NCBI RefSeq assembly: GCF_002259705.1
Contig: NZ_MWWT01000001.1
Span: forward strand, 124,001-188,000
Length of the DNA: 64,000 nucleotides
Reading direction: 5' to 3'
Source: Alloscardovia macacae
GTDB lineage: Bacteria > Actinomycetota > Actinomycetes > Actinomycetales > Bifidobacteriaceae
The notes under the pieces were generated by a model. That model did no database searches, had not been told where the DNA came from, and saw only the letters and a list, made by a program, of their open reading frames with translations. Below are positions 1-9,063 of this stretch, piece after piece (position 1 is the stretch's first letter; every line of letters begins with the position of its first letter). The position numbers were made by a program, and so were the translations under genes.

Positions 1-1
1 C

Positions 2-781
2 GGCGCACTGTATGCGAACCTGACGGATGGACAGCGTGAGTATGACATCGACCTCGCGCGCACGAACATCATCGGCGAACTCATGGACCTGCATTCGGGG
101 AACCTTCTTCCGAGTGAGGTAGATGAGATAGAGGTGGGGAACCGCCTCGCAGACCGCTACCACGAGCTGTGGGATGCGCTGACGGGCATGTCCTCCTTCG
201 CTCCAGATGAGATGTGGAAGATAGAGCAGCGTGTGAACCGTCTGAATGACCTCGGCTTCGACGTGGACGAGCTGGAGATGACCACCACAGATGATGGAAC
301 GCGCATTAATGTGCGCCCACGCGTGGTGGATGCGGGCTATGCCTCGAATAAGCTTCTGCGTCTGACTGGCTTAGACGTGCAGGAAAGCCAGGCTCGCCGC
401 CTGCTGAATGACATCGATGCGTACCGTACCTCCACGTGGCGTCAGGGAGATGAGCTGGAAGTGGTGGCCACAGACTGGATGCGGGAAGTCTTCGAGCCTA
501 CGGTGCGCCGCATTCCGCCAGAGTACCGTATGCAGATAGAACCGGCGCAGTTCTTCCATGAAGTGCTGAATCATCGCTGGATGATGGCGGAGAAGATAGG
601 TCATGATGTCTCTACGCCAGAGGCTGTAGATGATTACATCGAGACTGAGTTACGCGAGTATGACATGGATCCAGATGCCATCCAGTCCATTCTGGATGAG
701 GCAGACTCGGGTGTGATGGATGAATTCGGAGACTATCACGCTGAAGATGACCCAGATGCGGCCGTCTGGGCGAGCGAGTGA
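2..781 (+). CDS. DUF4032 domain protein, 3' part
   Basis: The frame is open from the window edge to the stop at 779-781, so the gene begins upstream and only its C-terminal ~259 residues are seen. The sequence (RPRVVDAGYASNKLLRLTGL, then QARRLLNDID) resembles the C-terminal DUF4032 region of actinobacterial proteins that often carry a lipopolysaccharide-kinase-like N-terminal half. That half is outside the window. The biochemical role of the family is not known to me. The tail is very acidic. The gene converges on rlmB and the two share a hairpin terminator at 801-836. Confidence 0.75.
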   Translation, partial: GALYANLTDGQREYDIDLARTNIIGELMDLHSGNLLPSEVDEIEVGNRLADRYHELWDALTGMSSFAPDEMWKIEQRVNRLNDLGFDVDELEMTTTDDGTRINVRPRVVDAGYASNKLLRLTGLDVQESQARRLLNDIDAYRTSTWRQGDELEVVATDWMREVFEPTVRRIPPEYRMQIEPAQFFHEVLNHRWMMAEKIGHDVSTPEAVDDYIETELREYDMDPDAIQSILDEADSGVMDEFGDYHAEDDPDAAVWASE

Positions 782-800
782 CACTCTTTCGGGCATACGA

Positions 801-836
801 AAAAGGGGCAGTGTGGAAAAACGCACTGCCCCTTTT
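801..836. terminator. bidirectional rho-independent terminator
   Basis: A 13-bp perfect stem (801-813 with 824-836) has a GC-rich core GGGGCAGTG, A4 on its left and T4 on its right. It therefore works as a U-tract terminator in both directions, between the convergent DUF4032 gene and rlmB. Confidence 0.85.
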
Positions 837-848
837 CTCGTGAAGTAT

Positions 849-1829
849 CTACTCGGCGCTGATGCGTGCCTTATGCACGGTATAAAGCGCTATGCCGGCT
901 GCCACGGATGCATTCAGCGACTCCACCATGGAGGTCATAGGAATGCCCACGATGGAATCACACGATTCGCGCACGAGGCGGCTAATGCCCTTACCTTCCG
1001 AGCCGAGAACCACCACGAGTGGGTCCGTCTCAAAGCCAGACTCACCCACGAGTGCATCTCCACCGCCGTCGAGGCCGATGGCGTAGTATCCACGCTCATG
1101 GAGGCTTTCTATGGCCTTCGTGAGGTTTACCACGCGAGCCACAGGCATGTGCGCTGCCGCTCCTGCGGACACCTTCCATGCGGCAGATGTAACCGATGCG
1201 CTGCGACGCTCTGGAAGGATAACGCCATTCGCTCCGAATGCTGCTGCAGAGCGAATCACTGCGCCGAGGTTCTGTGGGTCAGTGACGCCATCGAGAGCGA
1301 TGAACAGTGGGCGCGCGAGGTTTCGCGCCTTCGGCGATGCGTTCGCCAGAGCTGCTGCCTTCGCTTCTGCACGGTCTGCCAGCTGAGCAAGCGATGCATA
1401 CTGGTATGGCTGTACACGCAGCACCACACCCTGATGGTTCGAGCTGCGTGCTATGCGGTCCATCTCCAGACGGTCTGCTTCCAGCAGTGGTAGCCCCTTG
1501 AGGCCGGCGAGCTTTACTATCTCGCGAGTACGGTCATCATGCTCGAGGCGCGATGCCACGTACACGTCCTTACTTGGCACACCTACACGCAGAGCCTCGA
1601 GGACGGCATTACGGCCGATGACGATGTCATCTGCATCAGATGTGAACTTCGCCACACGGCGCTTCGCTGCCAGACGCGGGTCTGCAGCCTTCCGCTTATC
1701 TGCAGCCTTCTTCGCCGCGTATGCCTTATGATACACGCGGTCTTCAGCCTTAGGAGTAGGCCCCTTACCTGCTAACTTATTACGGTGCTTTCCACCTGAA
1801 CCCTTAGTCGGTCCCTTTTTATTCGCCAT
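849..1829 (-). CDS. rlmB: 23S rRNA (guanosine-2'-O)-methyltransferase RlmB, TrmH/SpoU family
   Basis: The 326-residue protein has a very basic N-terminal extension (about residues 1-65, rich in Lys, Arg and Ala). It is followed by the SpoU substrate-binding domain (DDIVIGRNAVLEAL) and the knotted SPOUT methyltransferase domain, with LDGVTDPQNLGAVIRSAAAF, VVVLGSEGKGISRLV and a C-terminal MTSMVESLNASVAAGI. These are the classic SpoU motifs 1-3. The family transfers a methyl group from SAM to the ribose of a guanosine in 23S rRNA, G2251 in E. coli. The long basic leader is common in actinobacterial members. The start MANKKGPTKG is the only good ATG. Confidence 0.92.
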   Translation of the reverse strand: MANKKGPTKGSGGKHRNKLAGKGPTPKAEDRVYHKAYAAKKAADKRKAADPRLAAKRRVAKFTSDADDIVIGRNAVLEALRVGVPSKDVYVASRLEHDDRTREIVKLAGLKGLPLLEADRLEMDRIARSSNHQGVVLRVQPYQYASLAQLADRAEAKAAALANASPKARNLARPLFIALDGVTDPQNLGAVIRSAAAFGANGVILPERRSASVTSAAWKVSAGAAAHMPVARVVNLTKAIESLHERGYYAIGLDGGGDALVGESGFETDPLVVVLGSEGKGISRLVRESCDSIVGIPMTSMVESLNASVAAGIALYTVHKARISAE

Positions 1830-2142
1830 GGTTCTAGTTTACGCTATACCGGGGGATGAGTGAGATGGAGGAAGAATTGACAGAAAACGACGCGCCGAAA
1901 AACTGTAGAAAACGCAAAAAGGTAGCGGAAATGTGACCGTTCACTCTTATAAGTAGCCCACAAACAAACAAAACGAACAAAAAATTCTCCCGCTCGCCTT
2001 GACATATGATGTCTGATGTCTTACGATTTATATCAGGAGATAACTCCAGCCCCATGGTTTCGAAGAAAGTTCCGAAGCACGGTAGCAGCAGAGGTTTCTG
2101 AAGAGCTATGAGGAAAACCTTTCAGTGTTGAAGGAGAATGAC
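1830..2142. other. intergenic region between rlmB and the sialic acid importer
   Basis: About 310 bases without a gene. It carries the importer promoter with an internal operator (1999-2027) and an untranslated leader of roughly 110 bases before the binding-protein start. The rlmB promoter must also lie here, but I could not place it with confidence. Confidence 0.7.
1999..2027 (+). promoter_or_regulatory. sigma-70-type promoter of the sialic acid importer with NanR operator in the spacer
   Basis: TTGACA at 1999-2004 and TACGAT at 2022-2027 are separated by 17 bases. The spacer contains a perfect tandem repeat GATGTCT-GATGTCT (2008-2021). The same heptamer recurs between nanR and the DUF4862 gene (12537-12550), which makes it the best candidate NanR operator. 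A bound repressor here would block RNA polymerase directly. Confidence 0.7.
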
Positions 2143-3732
2143 ATGAAGTTTGGGAAGTCAGTCAAGGTAGCTGCAGGTTTTGCAGCCGCTGCCCTCCTGC
2201 TCGCCGGATGCGGTTCGGGGAATAAGGCCGCAAGCACCGACGAAAAGAAGGCAGATGCCAGCCCAGCTGTCAGCACCGTCGTGCCAGACACCATAACCGC
2301 GCAGGTCGCATACGCTGGACAGAACTATAACCCACTGTCCACCTCTCAGGCCCTGCCACAGTCGGCGAACTGGAACGTCGTCGAACCACTGTACACCCGT
2401 CAGATGAATGACTTTAAGCTGGTATCCGGCCTGGCTAAGGGTGAGCCAAAGATGATCTCGGACACCGAGTACGAGATTACCCTGCGCGATGGCGCGAAGT
2501 TCTCGGATGGTACTCCTGTCACCGCGGCGGACGTAAAGTCCTCCTTCGAGCGCATGATGGCGCCAGGCAGCCTGTACCTGTCCATGCTGAACTTCATCCA
2601 GAGCGTGGAAGCAAAGAGCGATACCGTCGTCACCTTTAAGCTCGCGAAGCCATACAGCCTCTTTAAGGAGCGTCTCGCACTGGTAGGCATCGTGCCGGCA
2701 TCCATGTCTGACGAAGCTCTGCAGAAGATGCCTATCGGCTCCGGTCCTTATAAGTTCAAGGAGATTACGGACCTGAAGGTCACCTTCGAGAAGAACGATA
2801 ACTATAACGGTGAGTGGAAGGCTCTGTCGAAGAACATGGTGTGGAACGTGTCCGTGGATGACACTGCACGCGTCACCGCTATGCAGTCGGGCCAGAACGA
2901 CATCATGGAGAATGTTCCTGCAAAGGCATTCGACACGCTGAAGACCTCCGGTTCTGAGCTGCATAAGGCTCAGGGCTTTAACCAGGCATTCGTGATGTTT
3001 AACACGAAGAAGGCTCCATTCGATAAGAAGGAAGTCCGCCAGGCTGTGCTCTACGGCATCGACGTAGACACGCTCATTAAGAACCAGCTGGCCGGCCAGG
3101 CTGAAGCTGCCACGAGCTTCCTGCCGAAGAGCTTTAAGTACTACCACAAGGCGAAGAACGTCTACACCTATAACGTAGAGAAGGCGAAGAAGCTCCTCAA
3201 GGATGCTGGTGTGAATGGTGGCGTAAAGTTTACGCTCTACACCACGGACCACACCTGGATTACCGAGCTGGCTCCACAGATTAAGAATAACCTCGAAGCT
3301 CTCGGCTTCACTGTGGACATCCAGTCCATGAAGTCCTCTGCTCTGTACCCGAACATCACGGATAAAGAGAATGCAGACTACTCCATGGTTATCGCTCCTG
3401 GTGACCCATCCGTCTTCGGTAACGACCCAGATATCCTCATGAACTGGTGGTACGGAGATAACGCATGGACGAAGACCCGTACCTTCTGGAAGGGCTCGGA
3501 AGGCTACACGAAGCTCCACGAGTACATGGATAAGGCCGCTGCATCCAACGATGATAAGGTGCGCATGGAGAACTGGAACGATGCTATGGACCTCCTGTCC
3601 GAAGAAGTCCCACTGTATCCACTCTTCCACCGTCAGCTCACCACTGCAGTACGCAAGGGCGTGTTTAAGGACTATAAGGCAGGCGGCACCGTCGGTCTGT
3701 TCTTCCTGAACCAGAAGCTGGCGAAGGAATAA
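2143..3732 (+). CDS. ABC transporter solute-binding lipoprotein, family 5 (putative sialic acid/sialoside importer)
   Basis: A 529-residue extracytoplasmic binding protein. A lipoprotein signal peptide (hydrophobic run, then LLLAGCGSG with the lipobox Cys) leads into an SBP_bac_5 fold of the DppA/OppA type, with the typical DGTPVTAADVKSSFERMM and GSGPYKFKE segments. The ATG at 2143 is chosen because AAGGAG sits just upstream; the GTG at 2125 is in frame but lacks a site. It is the first gene of an importer operon in front of nanA, nagB and nagA, behind a promoter with a candidate NanR operator. Family-5 proteins mostly bind peptides but some bind oligosaccharides, so the sialic acid assignment rests on context. 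Confidence 0.85.
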   Translation: MKFGKSVKVAAGFAAAALLLAGCGSGNKAASTDEKKADASPAVSTVVPDTITAQVAYAGQNYNPLSTSQALPQSANWNVVEPLYTRQMNDFKLVSGLAKGEPKMISDTEYEITLRDGAKFSDGTPVTAADVKSSFERMMAPGSLYLSMLNFIQSVEAKSDTVVTFKLAKPYSLFKERLALVGIVPASMSDEALQKMPIGSGPYKFKEITDLKVTFEKNDNYNGEWKALSKNMVWNVSVDDTARVTAMQSGQNDIMENVPAKAFDTLKTSGSELHKAQGFNQAFVMFNTKKAPFDKKEVRQAVLYGIDVDTLIKNQLAGQAEAATSFLPKSFKYYHKAKNVYTYNVEKAKKLLKDAGVNGGVKFTLYTTDHTWITELAPQIKNNLEALGFTVDIQSMKSSALYPNITDKENADYSMVIAPGDPSVFGNDPDILMNWWYGDNAWTKTRTFWKGSEGYTKLHEYMDKAAASNDDKVRMENWNDAMDLLSEEVPLYPLFHRQLTTAVRKGVFKDYKAGGTVGLFFLNQKLAKE

Positions 3733-3792
3733 GCCACAGTAAGCTGAAGTGAGCAGGGGTAAGATTCTCTATCTTACACAGTTCACATGCTG

Positions 3793-3829
3793 AAGGTGGG
3801 GGAGGGGAACTCCTCCTTCCCCACCTTTT
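3793..3829 (+). terminator. hairpin with T-run after the binding-protein gene
   Basis: AAGGTGGGG pairs with CCCCACCTT around an imperfect GA-rich/TC-rich inner stem and ends in TTTT. It lies between the binding protein and the permease genes. This is the usual place for a partial terminator that makes binding protein more abundant than membrane subunits. Confidence 0.75.
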
Positions 3830-3917
3830 CTATTCCCTCTGGGTGGTGCTGCTCTATAGTCGAGCACGTTCCACCGTCCGCGGAGAGAAAACTAGGAGTT
3901 ACAAAGGGGTAAAACTC

Positions 3918-4874
3918 ATGACAAATCTATTACGACTATTAGGAAAGAGGCTCGCGTCGCTGCCACTGGTGGCATTCGGCGTCGTCTTCCTCGTCTTCTT
4001 CTTAATGTCCTTCTCGCGCTATGATCCAGCAGTAGCTGCGCTGGGCGAGAATGCGACGACCGAGCAGCTCGATGCATACCGTGCGGCGAATGGCCTGAAT
4101 AATCCATGGTATGTGCGCTTCTTCATCTACATCTGGAACATGCTGCATGGCGACCTCGGCACGTATGGCGTGAACCACGAGTCTGTGGCTGCGAAAATCG
4201 GCCAGGCGTTCCCTATCACCCTTCAGCTGACTTTCATCGGTCTGGTCGTGGTGGTCGTGGTGGCTGCACTGTTCGGTGTTCTGGCTGCGCTGTTCCGCGA
4301 CACGTGGGTCGATCAGGCCATCCGCGTCGTGTCCATCATCGCCATCGCGACGCCTTCCTTCTGGCTCGGCGTTCTGCTCATCTACGTTCTGCAGATTAAG
4401 CTCGGACTGCTTCCAGGCGCGGGCATCCTTCCGAACTTCTTCGACGACCCGGCTGGCTACCTCGCTCGTATGGCTATGCCTGCTTTCTCGCTCGGTCTGC
4501 CTGTAGCTGGTCAATTAATCCGCGTCATTCGTACGTCGATGGTCGAAGAGCTGGATAAGGACTACGTGCGCACTGCCATAGGTGCGGGTATCCCGAAGGC
4601 TGTAGTAGTCTCGCGTAACGTTCTGCGTAACGCACTGATTACTCCTATCACCGTTCTCGGTATGAAGATAGGTTACCTCATGGGTGGTGCCATCGTCATC
4701 GAAGTCATCTTCGCTCTTCCTGGCATGGGTACCACGCTGTTCGAGGGCATTAACGGTAATGAACCTATCCTGGTTCAGGGCGTAGTCCTCGTGGTAGCGC
4801 TTTCCTTCGTCATCATAAACATCATCGTTGATCTGCTCTACGTGCTCATCAACCCACGCATTAGGACGGTGTGA
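3918..4874 (+). CDS. ABC transporter permease, OppB/DppB type
   Basis: A 318-residue inner-membrane protein with six predicted hydrophobic segments, the first at about residues 12-30 (LVAFGVVFLVFFLMSF). The binding-protein-dependent permease signature (EELDKDYVRTAIGAGIPKAV, the EAA loop that docks on the ATPase) is at about residues 205-225. The start ATG at 3918 follows AAAGGGG. It is separated from the next permease by one base. It would form the heteromeric channel with the permease half of the 4876 gene and carry the ligand delivered by the 2143 lipoprotein. Confidence 0.9.
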   Translation: MTNLLRLLGKRLASLPLVAFGVVFLVFFLMSFSRYDPAVAALGENATTEQLDAYRAANGLNNPWYVRFFIYIWNMLHGDLGTYGVNHESVAAKIGQAFPITLQLTFIGLVVVVVVAALFGVLAALFRDTWVDQAIRVVSIIAIATPSFWLGVLLIYVLQIKLGLLPGAGILPNFFDDPAGYLARMAMPAFSLGLPVAGQLIRVIRTSMVEELDKDYVRTAIGAGIPKAVVVSRNVLRNALITPITVLGMKIGYLMGGAIVIEVIFALPGMGTTLFEGINGNEPILVQGVVLVVALSFVIINIIVDLLYVLINPRIRTV

Positions 4875-4875
4875 C

Positions 4876-7020
4876 ATGCTGTTTGGTAAGAATTCCGCTG
4901 CACACGCAGCATCTCAGCCAGGCGTGAAGCTACGCAGGTTCGCCCACCTGAAGATGGGTACGAAGCTCGCTGCACTCTTCATCGCTCTGCTTATCCTCGT
5001 GGCCATCTTCGCGCCACTGTTCTCTCCACACGATCCGCTGGAGATAACCATGAGCTACCAGGCTCCGAGCGCAGACCACCTCTTCGGTACAGATAACCTC
5101 GGTCGAGACGTGATGAGCCGCGTCTTCTATGGCGCGCGATTCTCGCTGGCCATAGGTCTGGGCGCTATAGCCTTCGCACTCGTCTTCGGTGCACTCATCG
5201 GCGCTATCGCAGCAGTATCTCGCCCATGGGTATCCGAGATTATCATGCGCATCGTGGACATCTTCATGTCCGTTCCTGGCATCGCACTGGCAGCAGTGTT
5301 CGTGACCATACTCGGACAGTCCATGTTCGGCATCATCGTGGCTATCGGTATCCTCTACGTTCCGCAGATCACCCGAGTGGTGCGCGCGAACATCATCAGT
5401 GAATACGGACAGGACTATGTGCGTGCAGTCATCGTCTCCGGTGCTCGTGCACCATGGATCCTCGTCAAGCACGTGGCGCGTAATATCGCAGCTCCAGTCA
5501 TGGTGTTCACCACCCTGTCTGTGGCAGACGCCATCGTCTTCGAAGCATCTCTGTCCTTCATTAACCTGGGCTTCCCAGAGCCTACCCCTACCTGGGGTAA
5601 TATCCTGTCTTCCGCAAAGCAGGGCGTTATCTTCGGATACTGGTGGCAGGCACTGTATCCAGGTCTGGCCATCATGATCACGGTCCTGTGCCTGAACATC
5701 CTGTCCGAAGGCATCACCGATGCCATCGTCTCTGCGCCGAGTGCCCCAGTGGTGAAGAACGCAGTAGACGCAGAGCAGGCGCGTAAGGAAGACCTGCTTC
5801 TGGCTGACCCAGTAGCTGCTTACGAAGCACAGCACGAGTCTCTCGTGAAGTCCCTCGAGCAGCTGAAGGAAGCAGAGTCGAAGCGCACAGACCGCTTCGT
5901 TCCAGTAGGCGAGCAGGCTGGTGAGCCAGTCATCGAAGTAAAGGATCTGTGCATCTCCTTCCCACGCCACGGAGACGTGAACGTGGTAGACCACGTATCC
6001 TTCTACGTCCGCCCAGGTGAGACCATGGGCCTGGTGGGTGAGTCCGGATGCGGTAAGTCCATCACCTCCCTGACCATCATGGGTCTGCTCGACAAGCGCG
6101 CGAAGATCTCCGGTGAGATTAACTTCGACGGTAAGAACCTCGTGGGCCTCGATCCGAAGGAGCATAACGCTCTGCGCGGTAATGAGATAGCTATGATCTA
6201 CCAGGATGCTCTCAGCTCTCTGAACCCATCCATGCTCATTAAGAACCAGATGGCTCAGCTGACCAAGCGCGGTGGTACCCGCACTGCAGAAGAGCTCCTC
6301 ACGCTTGTAGGTCTCGACCCGAAGCGCGTACTGGAATCCTATCCACATGAGCTCTCCGGTGGACAGCGTCAGCGCGTCCTCATCGCTATGGCACTGACGC
6401 GCGACCCGAAGCTCATCATCGCGGACGAACCGACTACGGCTCTGGATGTAACCGTACAGCGCCAGGTCATAGACCTGCTGAATGAGCTGCGCGAAAAGCT
6501 CGGCTTCGCCATGATCTTCGTGTCCCACGACCTCGCACTCGTCGCGAAGGTGGCGCATAAGATCACCGTCATGTACGCAGGTCAGGTCGTCGAGCAGGGC
6601 TCCACGCAGGAGATCCTCACGGACCCTCGTCACGAGTACACCCGTGGTCTGCTCGGTTCGGTTATCTCCATCGAAGCAGGACAGACTCCACTGCACCAGG
6701 TTCCTGGTACAGTGCCGAGCCCAAAGGACTTCCCAGAGGGAGACCGCTTCGCTCCTCGTTCCTCGCATCCATATGATGCACTGGATGAGCATCCTGTGAT
6801 GATAGAAATCCCAGATACCCACCACCGTTATGCTGTTCGCCCATCGCTTTCGAAGCTGGACGTGGATAATAACAAGGCAGGGCATCAGGGTGAGATGATT
6901 CACCTCATCGACCCAGCACTGAATAACGCATTCGACGACGGTGCAGACGTGCCAGGAGATACCTCGAACGTCATCGTCACCGACACGACTGATACCACGG
7001 AGGAGGCTAAGAATGAGTAA
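4876..7020 (+). CDS. ABC transporter permease-ATPase fusion, DppC-DppD type
   Basis: A 714-residue protein joining two usual subunits. Residues about 25-290 are an OppC/DppC-type permease with several membrane segments and the EAA-like loop (EYGQDYVRAVIVSGARAPW). A linker of about 60 residues follows (AEQARKEDLLLADPVAAYEA and after). Residues about 355-620 are an ATPase with Walker A GESGCGKS, signature LSGGQRQR, Walker [13 protein letters not shown] and the OppD-type C-terminal extension. The Asp/Thr-rich tail is unusual. The gene overlaps the next ATPase gene by 8 bases (ATGAGTAA). One fused chain plus a separate ATPase gives the standard two-permease, two-ATPase importer. Confidence 0.9.
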   Translation: MLFGKNSAAHAASQPGVKLRRFAHLKMGTKLAALFIALLILVAIFAPLFSPHDPLEITMSYQAPSADHLFGTDNLGRDVMSRVFYGARFSLAIGLGAIAFALVFGALIGAIAAVSRPWVSEIIMRIVDIFMSVPGIALAAVFVTILGQSMFGIIVAIGILYVPQITRVVRANIISEYGQDYVRAVIVSGARAPWILVKHVARNIAAPVMVFTTLSVADAIVFEASLSFINLGFPEPTPTWGNILSSAKQGVIFGYWWQALYPGLAIMITVLCLNILSEGITDAIVSAPSAPVVKNAVDAEQARKEDLLLADPVAAYEAQHESLVKSLEQLKEAESKRTDRFVPVGEQAGEPVIEVKDLCISFPRHGDVNVVDHVSFYVRPGETMGLVGESGCGKSITSLTIMGLLDKRAKISGEINFDGKNLVGLDPKEHNALRGNEIAMIYQDALSSLNPSMLIKNQMAQLTKRGGTRTAEELLTLVGLDPKRVLESYPHELSGGQRQRVLIAMALTRDPKLIIADEPTTALDVTVQRQVIDLLNELREKLGFAMIFVSHDLALVAKVAHKITVMYAGQVVEQGSTQEILTDPRHEYTRGLLGSVISIEAGQTPLHQVPGTVPSPKDFPEGDRFAPRSSHPYDALDEHPVMIEIPDTHHRYAVRPSLSKLDVDNNKAGHQGEMIHLIDPALNNAFDDGADVPGDTSNVIVTDTTDTTEEAKNE

Positions 7021-7849
7021 CTCCACTCAGACCACGTCTGCCACTCCTATCATCGAGCTGAAGGACATTAAGGTCGTCTTTAAGACTCGTACGGGAGGAC
7101 TCTTCCACCCGAATAAGATTACCGCAGTGAACGGCGTAAGCCTCACACTGATGCCAGGCCAGACCATCGGTCTGGTAGGTGAGTCTGGCTGCGGAAAGTC
7201 CACCACAGCGAACGTACTGTGCGGACTGCAGCTGGCCACCGAAGGTAAGGTCATCTTTAAGGGGCATGACGTGACGAAGCGCACGGCGGACGAACGCAAG
7301 GAGATAGGTCGCGTCGTATCCGTGGTCTTCCAGGATCCTGCCACCGCTCTGAACGCGCGTATGAAGGTCATCGACCAGCTCATCGACCCTCTCGTCGTGC
7401 ACTCTCTGGGCAGCAAGCAGGAACGCATGGACCGGGCTATGGAGCTCATCCGTATGGTGGGCCTTCCTACCTCCGCTCTGGATGCACTTCCAGGACAGCT
7501 CTCTGGTGGTCAGCGCCAGCGTGTGGCTATAGCTCGAGCTCTGAGCCTCAAGCCAGACGTCATCATCGCTGATGAGCCGACCTCTGCACTGGATGTGTCC
7601 GTTCGTGCACAGATTCTGAATCTGCTCACGAACCTGAAGAAAGAACTTGGTTTGGCCATGGTGTTCATCAGCCACGATATTCAGACGGTACGCTACGTAT
7701 CGGATGAGATAGTGGTGATGAACGGTGGGCAGATAGTAGAACGCGGTACTGCGAAGGATGTGTTCTATAACCCACAGCATCCATACACCAAGACTCTTCT
7801 GGCGGCTGCACCTTCTCTCCTGCATCCGACCGAAGAGGAATGCGCATAG
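7013..7849 (+). CDS. ABC transporter ATP-binding protein, DppF/OppF type
   Basis: A 278-residue ATPase with Walker A GESGCGKST, Q-loop VVFQDP, signature LSGGQRQR, Walker [13 protein letters not shown] and switch His in FISHD. It would pair with the ATPase half of the upstream fusion to power import. The ATG at 7013 has GGAGG at 7000-7004 and overlaps the previous stop by 8 bases, which points to translational coupling. It is shorter than many OppF proteins because the C-terminal extension is brief. Confidence 0.9.
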   Translation: MSNSTQTTSATPIIELKDIKVVFKTRTGGLFHPNKITAVNGVSLTLMPGQTIGLVGESGCGKSTTANVLCGLQLATEGKVIFKGHDVTKRTADERKEIGRVVSVVFQDPATALNARMKVIDQLIDPLVVHSLGSKQERMDRAMELIRMVGLPTSALDALPGQLSGGQRQRVAIARALSLKPDVIIADEPTSALDVSVRAQILNLLTNLKKELGLAMVFISHDIQTVRYVSDEIVVMNGGQIVERGTAKDVFYNPQHPYTKTLLAAAPSLLHPTEEECA

Positions 7850-7866
7850 GTTTACCCCTAGCAGGC

Positions 7867-7926
7867 GTATACGCTGTGCAGTGGGCAGATGTACTGAGTC
7901 GTTCGCGCTCGCTGCACAGTGTATAC
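7867..7926 (+). repeat. imperfect inverted repeat (RNA hairpin) downstream of the importer
   Basis: A 15-bp stem (7867-7881 with 7912-7926, arms GTATACGCTGTGCAG and CTGCACAGTGTATAC) has a single non-Watson-Crick pair. That pair is G-U in plus-strand RNA but a mismatch in minus-strand RNA, so structure in the nan transcript is more likely than a protein site. The loop is 30 bases and no T-run follows. Confidence 0.6.
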
Positions 7927-7942
7927 CACATATAGATGTGCG

Positions 7943-7994
7943 GCCTAGTCCTGGACTTCCTTCCACACATGCATCATATGGTGCAGGGCTAGGC
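7943..7994 (+). repeat. second imperfect hairpin in the leader of nanA
   Basis: The arms GCCTAGTCCTG (7943-7953) and CAGGGCTAGGC (7984-7994) pair over 11 positions with one U-G wobble in plus-strand RNA. A short CCTTT follows. It lies about 75 bases before nanA and may be a weak terminator or an mRNA-stability element. Confidence 0.5.
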
Positions 7995-8070
7995 TCGCCT
8001 TTCTAGTACAGAAACGAAAAACACACAGGACGCTCCTCATAGCAGAGGAGTTAGAAGAAAAGGATGTATT

Positions 8071-9039
8071 ATGGATACTCGATTCAGGGGCGTATTCCCT
8101 CCAGTAGTAACTGCTCTGACCGCTGACGGCCAGCTCGACGAAGTGTCCTTCGCGCGTAGCATTAACCGCATGATAGACGCCGGCGTACACGGCCTGTTCG
8201 TCCTCGGATCTTCGGGTGAGGTAGCATTCAGCACGGATGAGCGTCGCCGCGAGATCATCGAAGCAGCAGTGCGCATCGTAGACCACCGTGTTCCGCTGCT
8301 CGTAGGCTGCATCGATACTGAGTCGAAGCGCGTCATCGAGCATGCAAAGCAGGCTCAGGCTCTCGGCGCAGATGCCATCGTGGCTACTGCTCCGTTCTAC
8401 GCTCTGGGTGGTATGGCAGAGGTGGAGCGTCACTTCCGCCTCATCCACGAAGCAGTGGACCTTCCACTGTTCGCGTACGACATTCCAGTATGCGTGCACA
8501 CGAAGCTCCCGGCAGGGCTTCTCGTCAAGCTCGGTCTCGATGGAGTACTCACGGGTGTGAAGGACTCCTCGAATGATGATGCTGGCTTCCGCTTCCTCGC
8601 TGACGCGAATAAGAAGGCAGGTCATCCACTCGTCCTGCTCACCGGCCAGGAAGTAGTGGTGGACGGTGCATACATGGCTGGTGCAGATGGTTCTGTACCA
8701 GGCCTGGCGAATGTGGAGGCCACGGGCTACGTGCGCATGTGGAATGCGTATGAAGCAGGCGACTGGGCTACCGTGCGTAAGGAGCAGGACTTCCTCGCTG
8801 ACCTCATGCGTATCGTTCTGGTACCACAGGGTGTCCAGGGCTACGGCAGTGGTGTGGGTGCCTTTAAGACTGCTATGGCACTTCTCGGCGTCTTCGACAC
8901 GAACCAGATGCCAGAGCCAGTTCTGCCACTGAAGGGTGAGAATGTAGAGCGCGTGGCAGAAGTACTGCGCGAAGTAGGCCTCGAACCAGCTGTGAGCGTG
9001 GACGCGGTGAGCGCGAGCGCAGCAGTGCGAGAATTGTAA
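8071..9039 (+). CDS. nanA: N-acetylneuraminate lyase (DapA/NanA superfamily aldolase)
   Basis: A 322-residue class I aldolase with a TIM-barrel fold. It has the Schiff-base lysine K164 (in GVKDSS), Tyr136 (in YDIP) and the GSSGE substrate loop at 46-50, almost the same numbering as E. coli NanA. In this context it would cleave N-acetylneuraminate to pyruvate and N-acetylmannosamine, which NanK and NanE then process. Dihydrodipicolinate synthase is the alternative for the superfamily, but the neighbours argue for NanA. The protein is slightly longer than usual owing to a C-terminal Val/Ser/Ala-rich tail. The ATG at 8071 follows GAAAAGGA. Confidence 0.85.
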   Translation: MDTRFRGVFPPVVTALTADGQLDEVSFARSINRMIDAGVHGLFVLGSSGEVAFSTDERRREIIEAAVRIVDHRVPLLVGCIDTESKRVIEHAKQAQALGADAIVATAPFYALGGMAEVERHFRLIHEAVDLPLFAYDIPVCVHTKLPAGLLVKLGLDGVLTGVKDSSNDDAGFRFLADANKKAGHPLVLLTGQEVVVDGAYMAGADGSVPGLANVEATGYVRMWNAYEAGDWATVRKEQDFLADLMRIVLVPQGVQGYGSGVGAFKTAMALLGVFDTNQMPEPVLPLKGENVERVAEVLREVGLEPAVSVDAVSASAAVREL

Positions 9040-9063
9040 AAAAGACAGAAACGAGGACGAACG

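Noticed and set aside
6888-6905. GTGAGATGATTCACC as a further copy of the inverted-repeat arm
   Set aside because: It lies within the fusion-ATPase coding sequence and shares only a few bases with the family arm.
4930-7026. A 698-codon antisense frame opposite the permease-ATPase fusion
   Set aside because: The opposite strand encodes clear ABC motifs; the antisense translation is His/Asp/Cys-rich with no recognisable domain. Other long antisense frames (2158-3630, 20517-22199, 37227-39041, 41967-44219) are rejected likewise.
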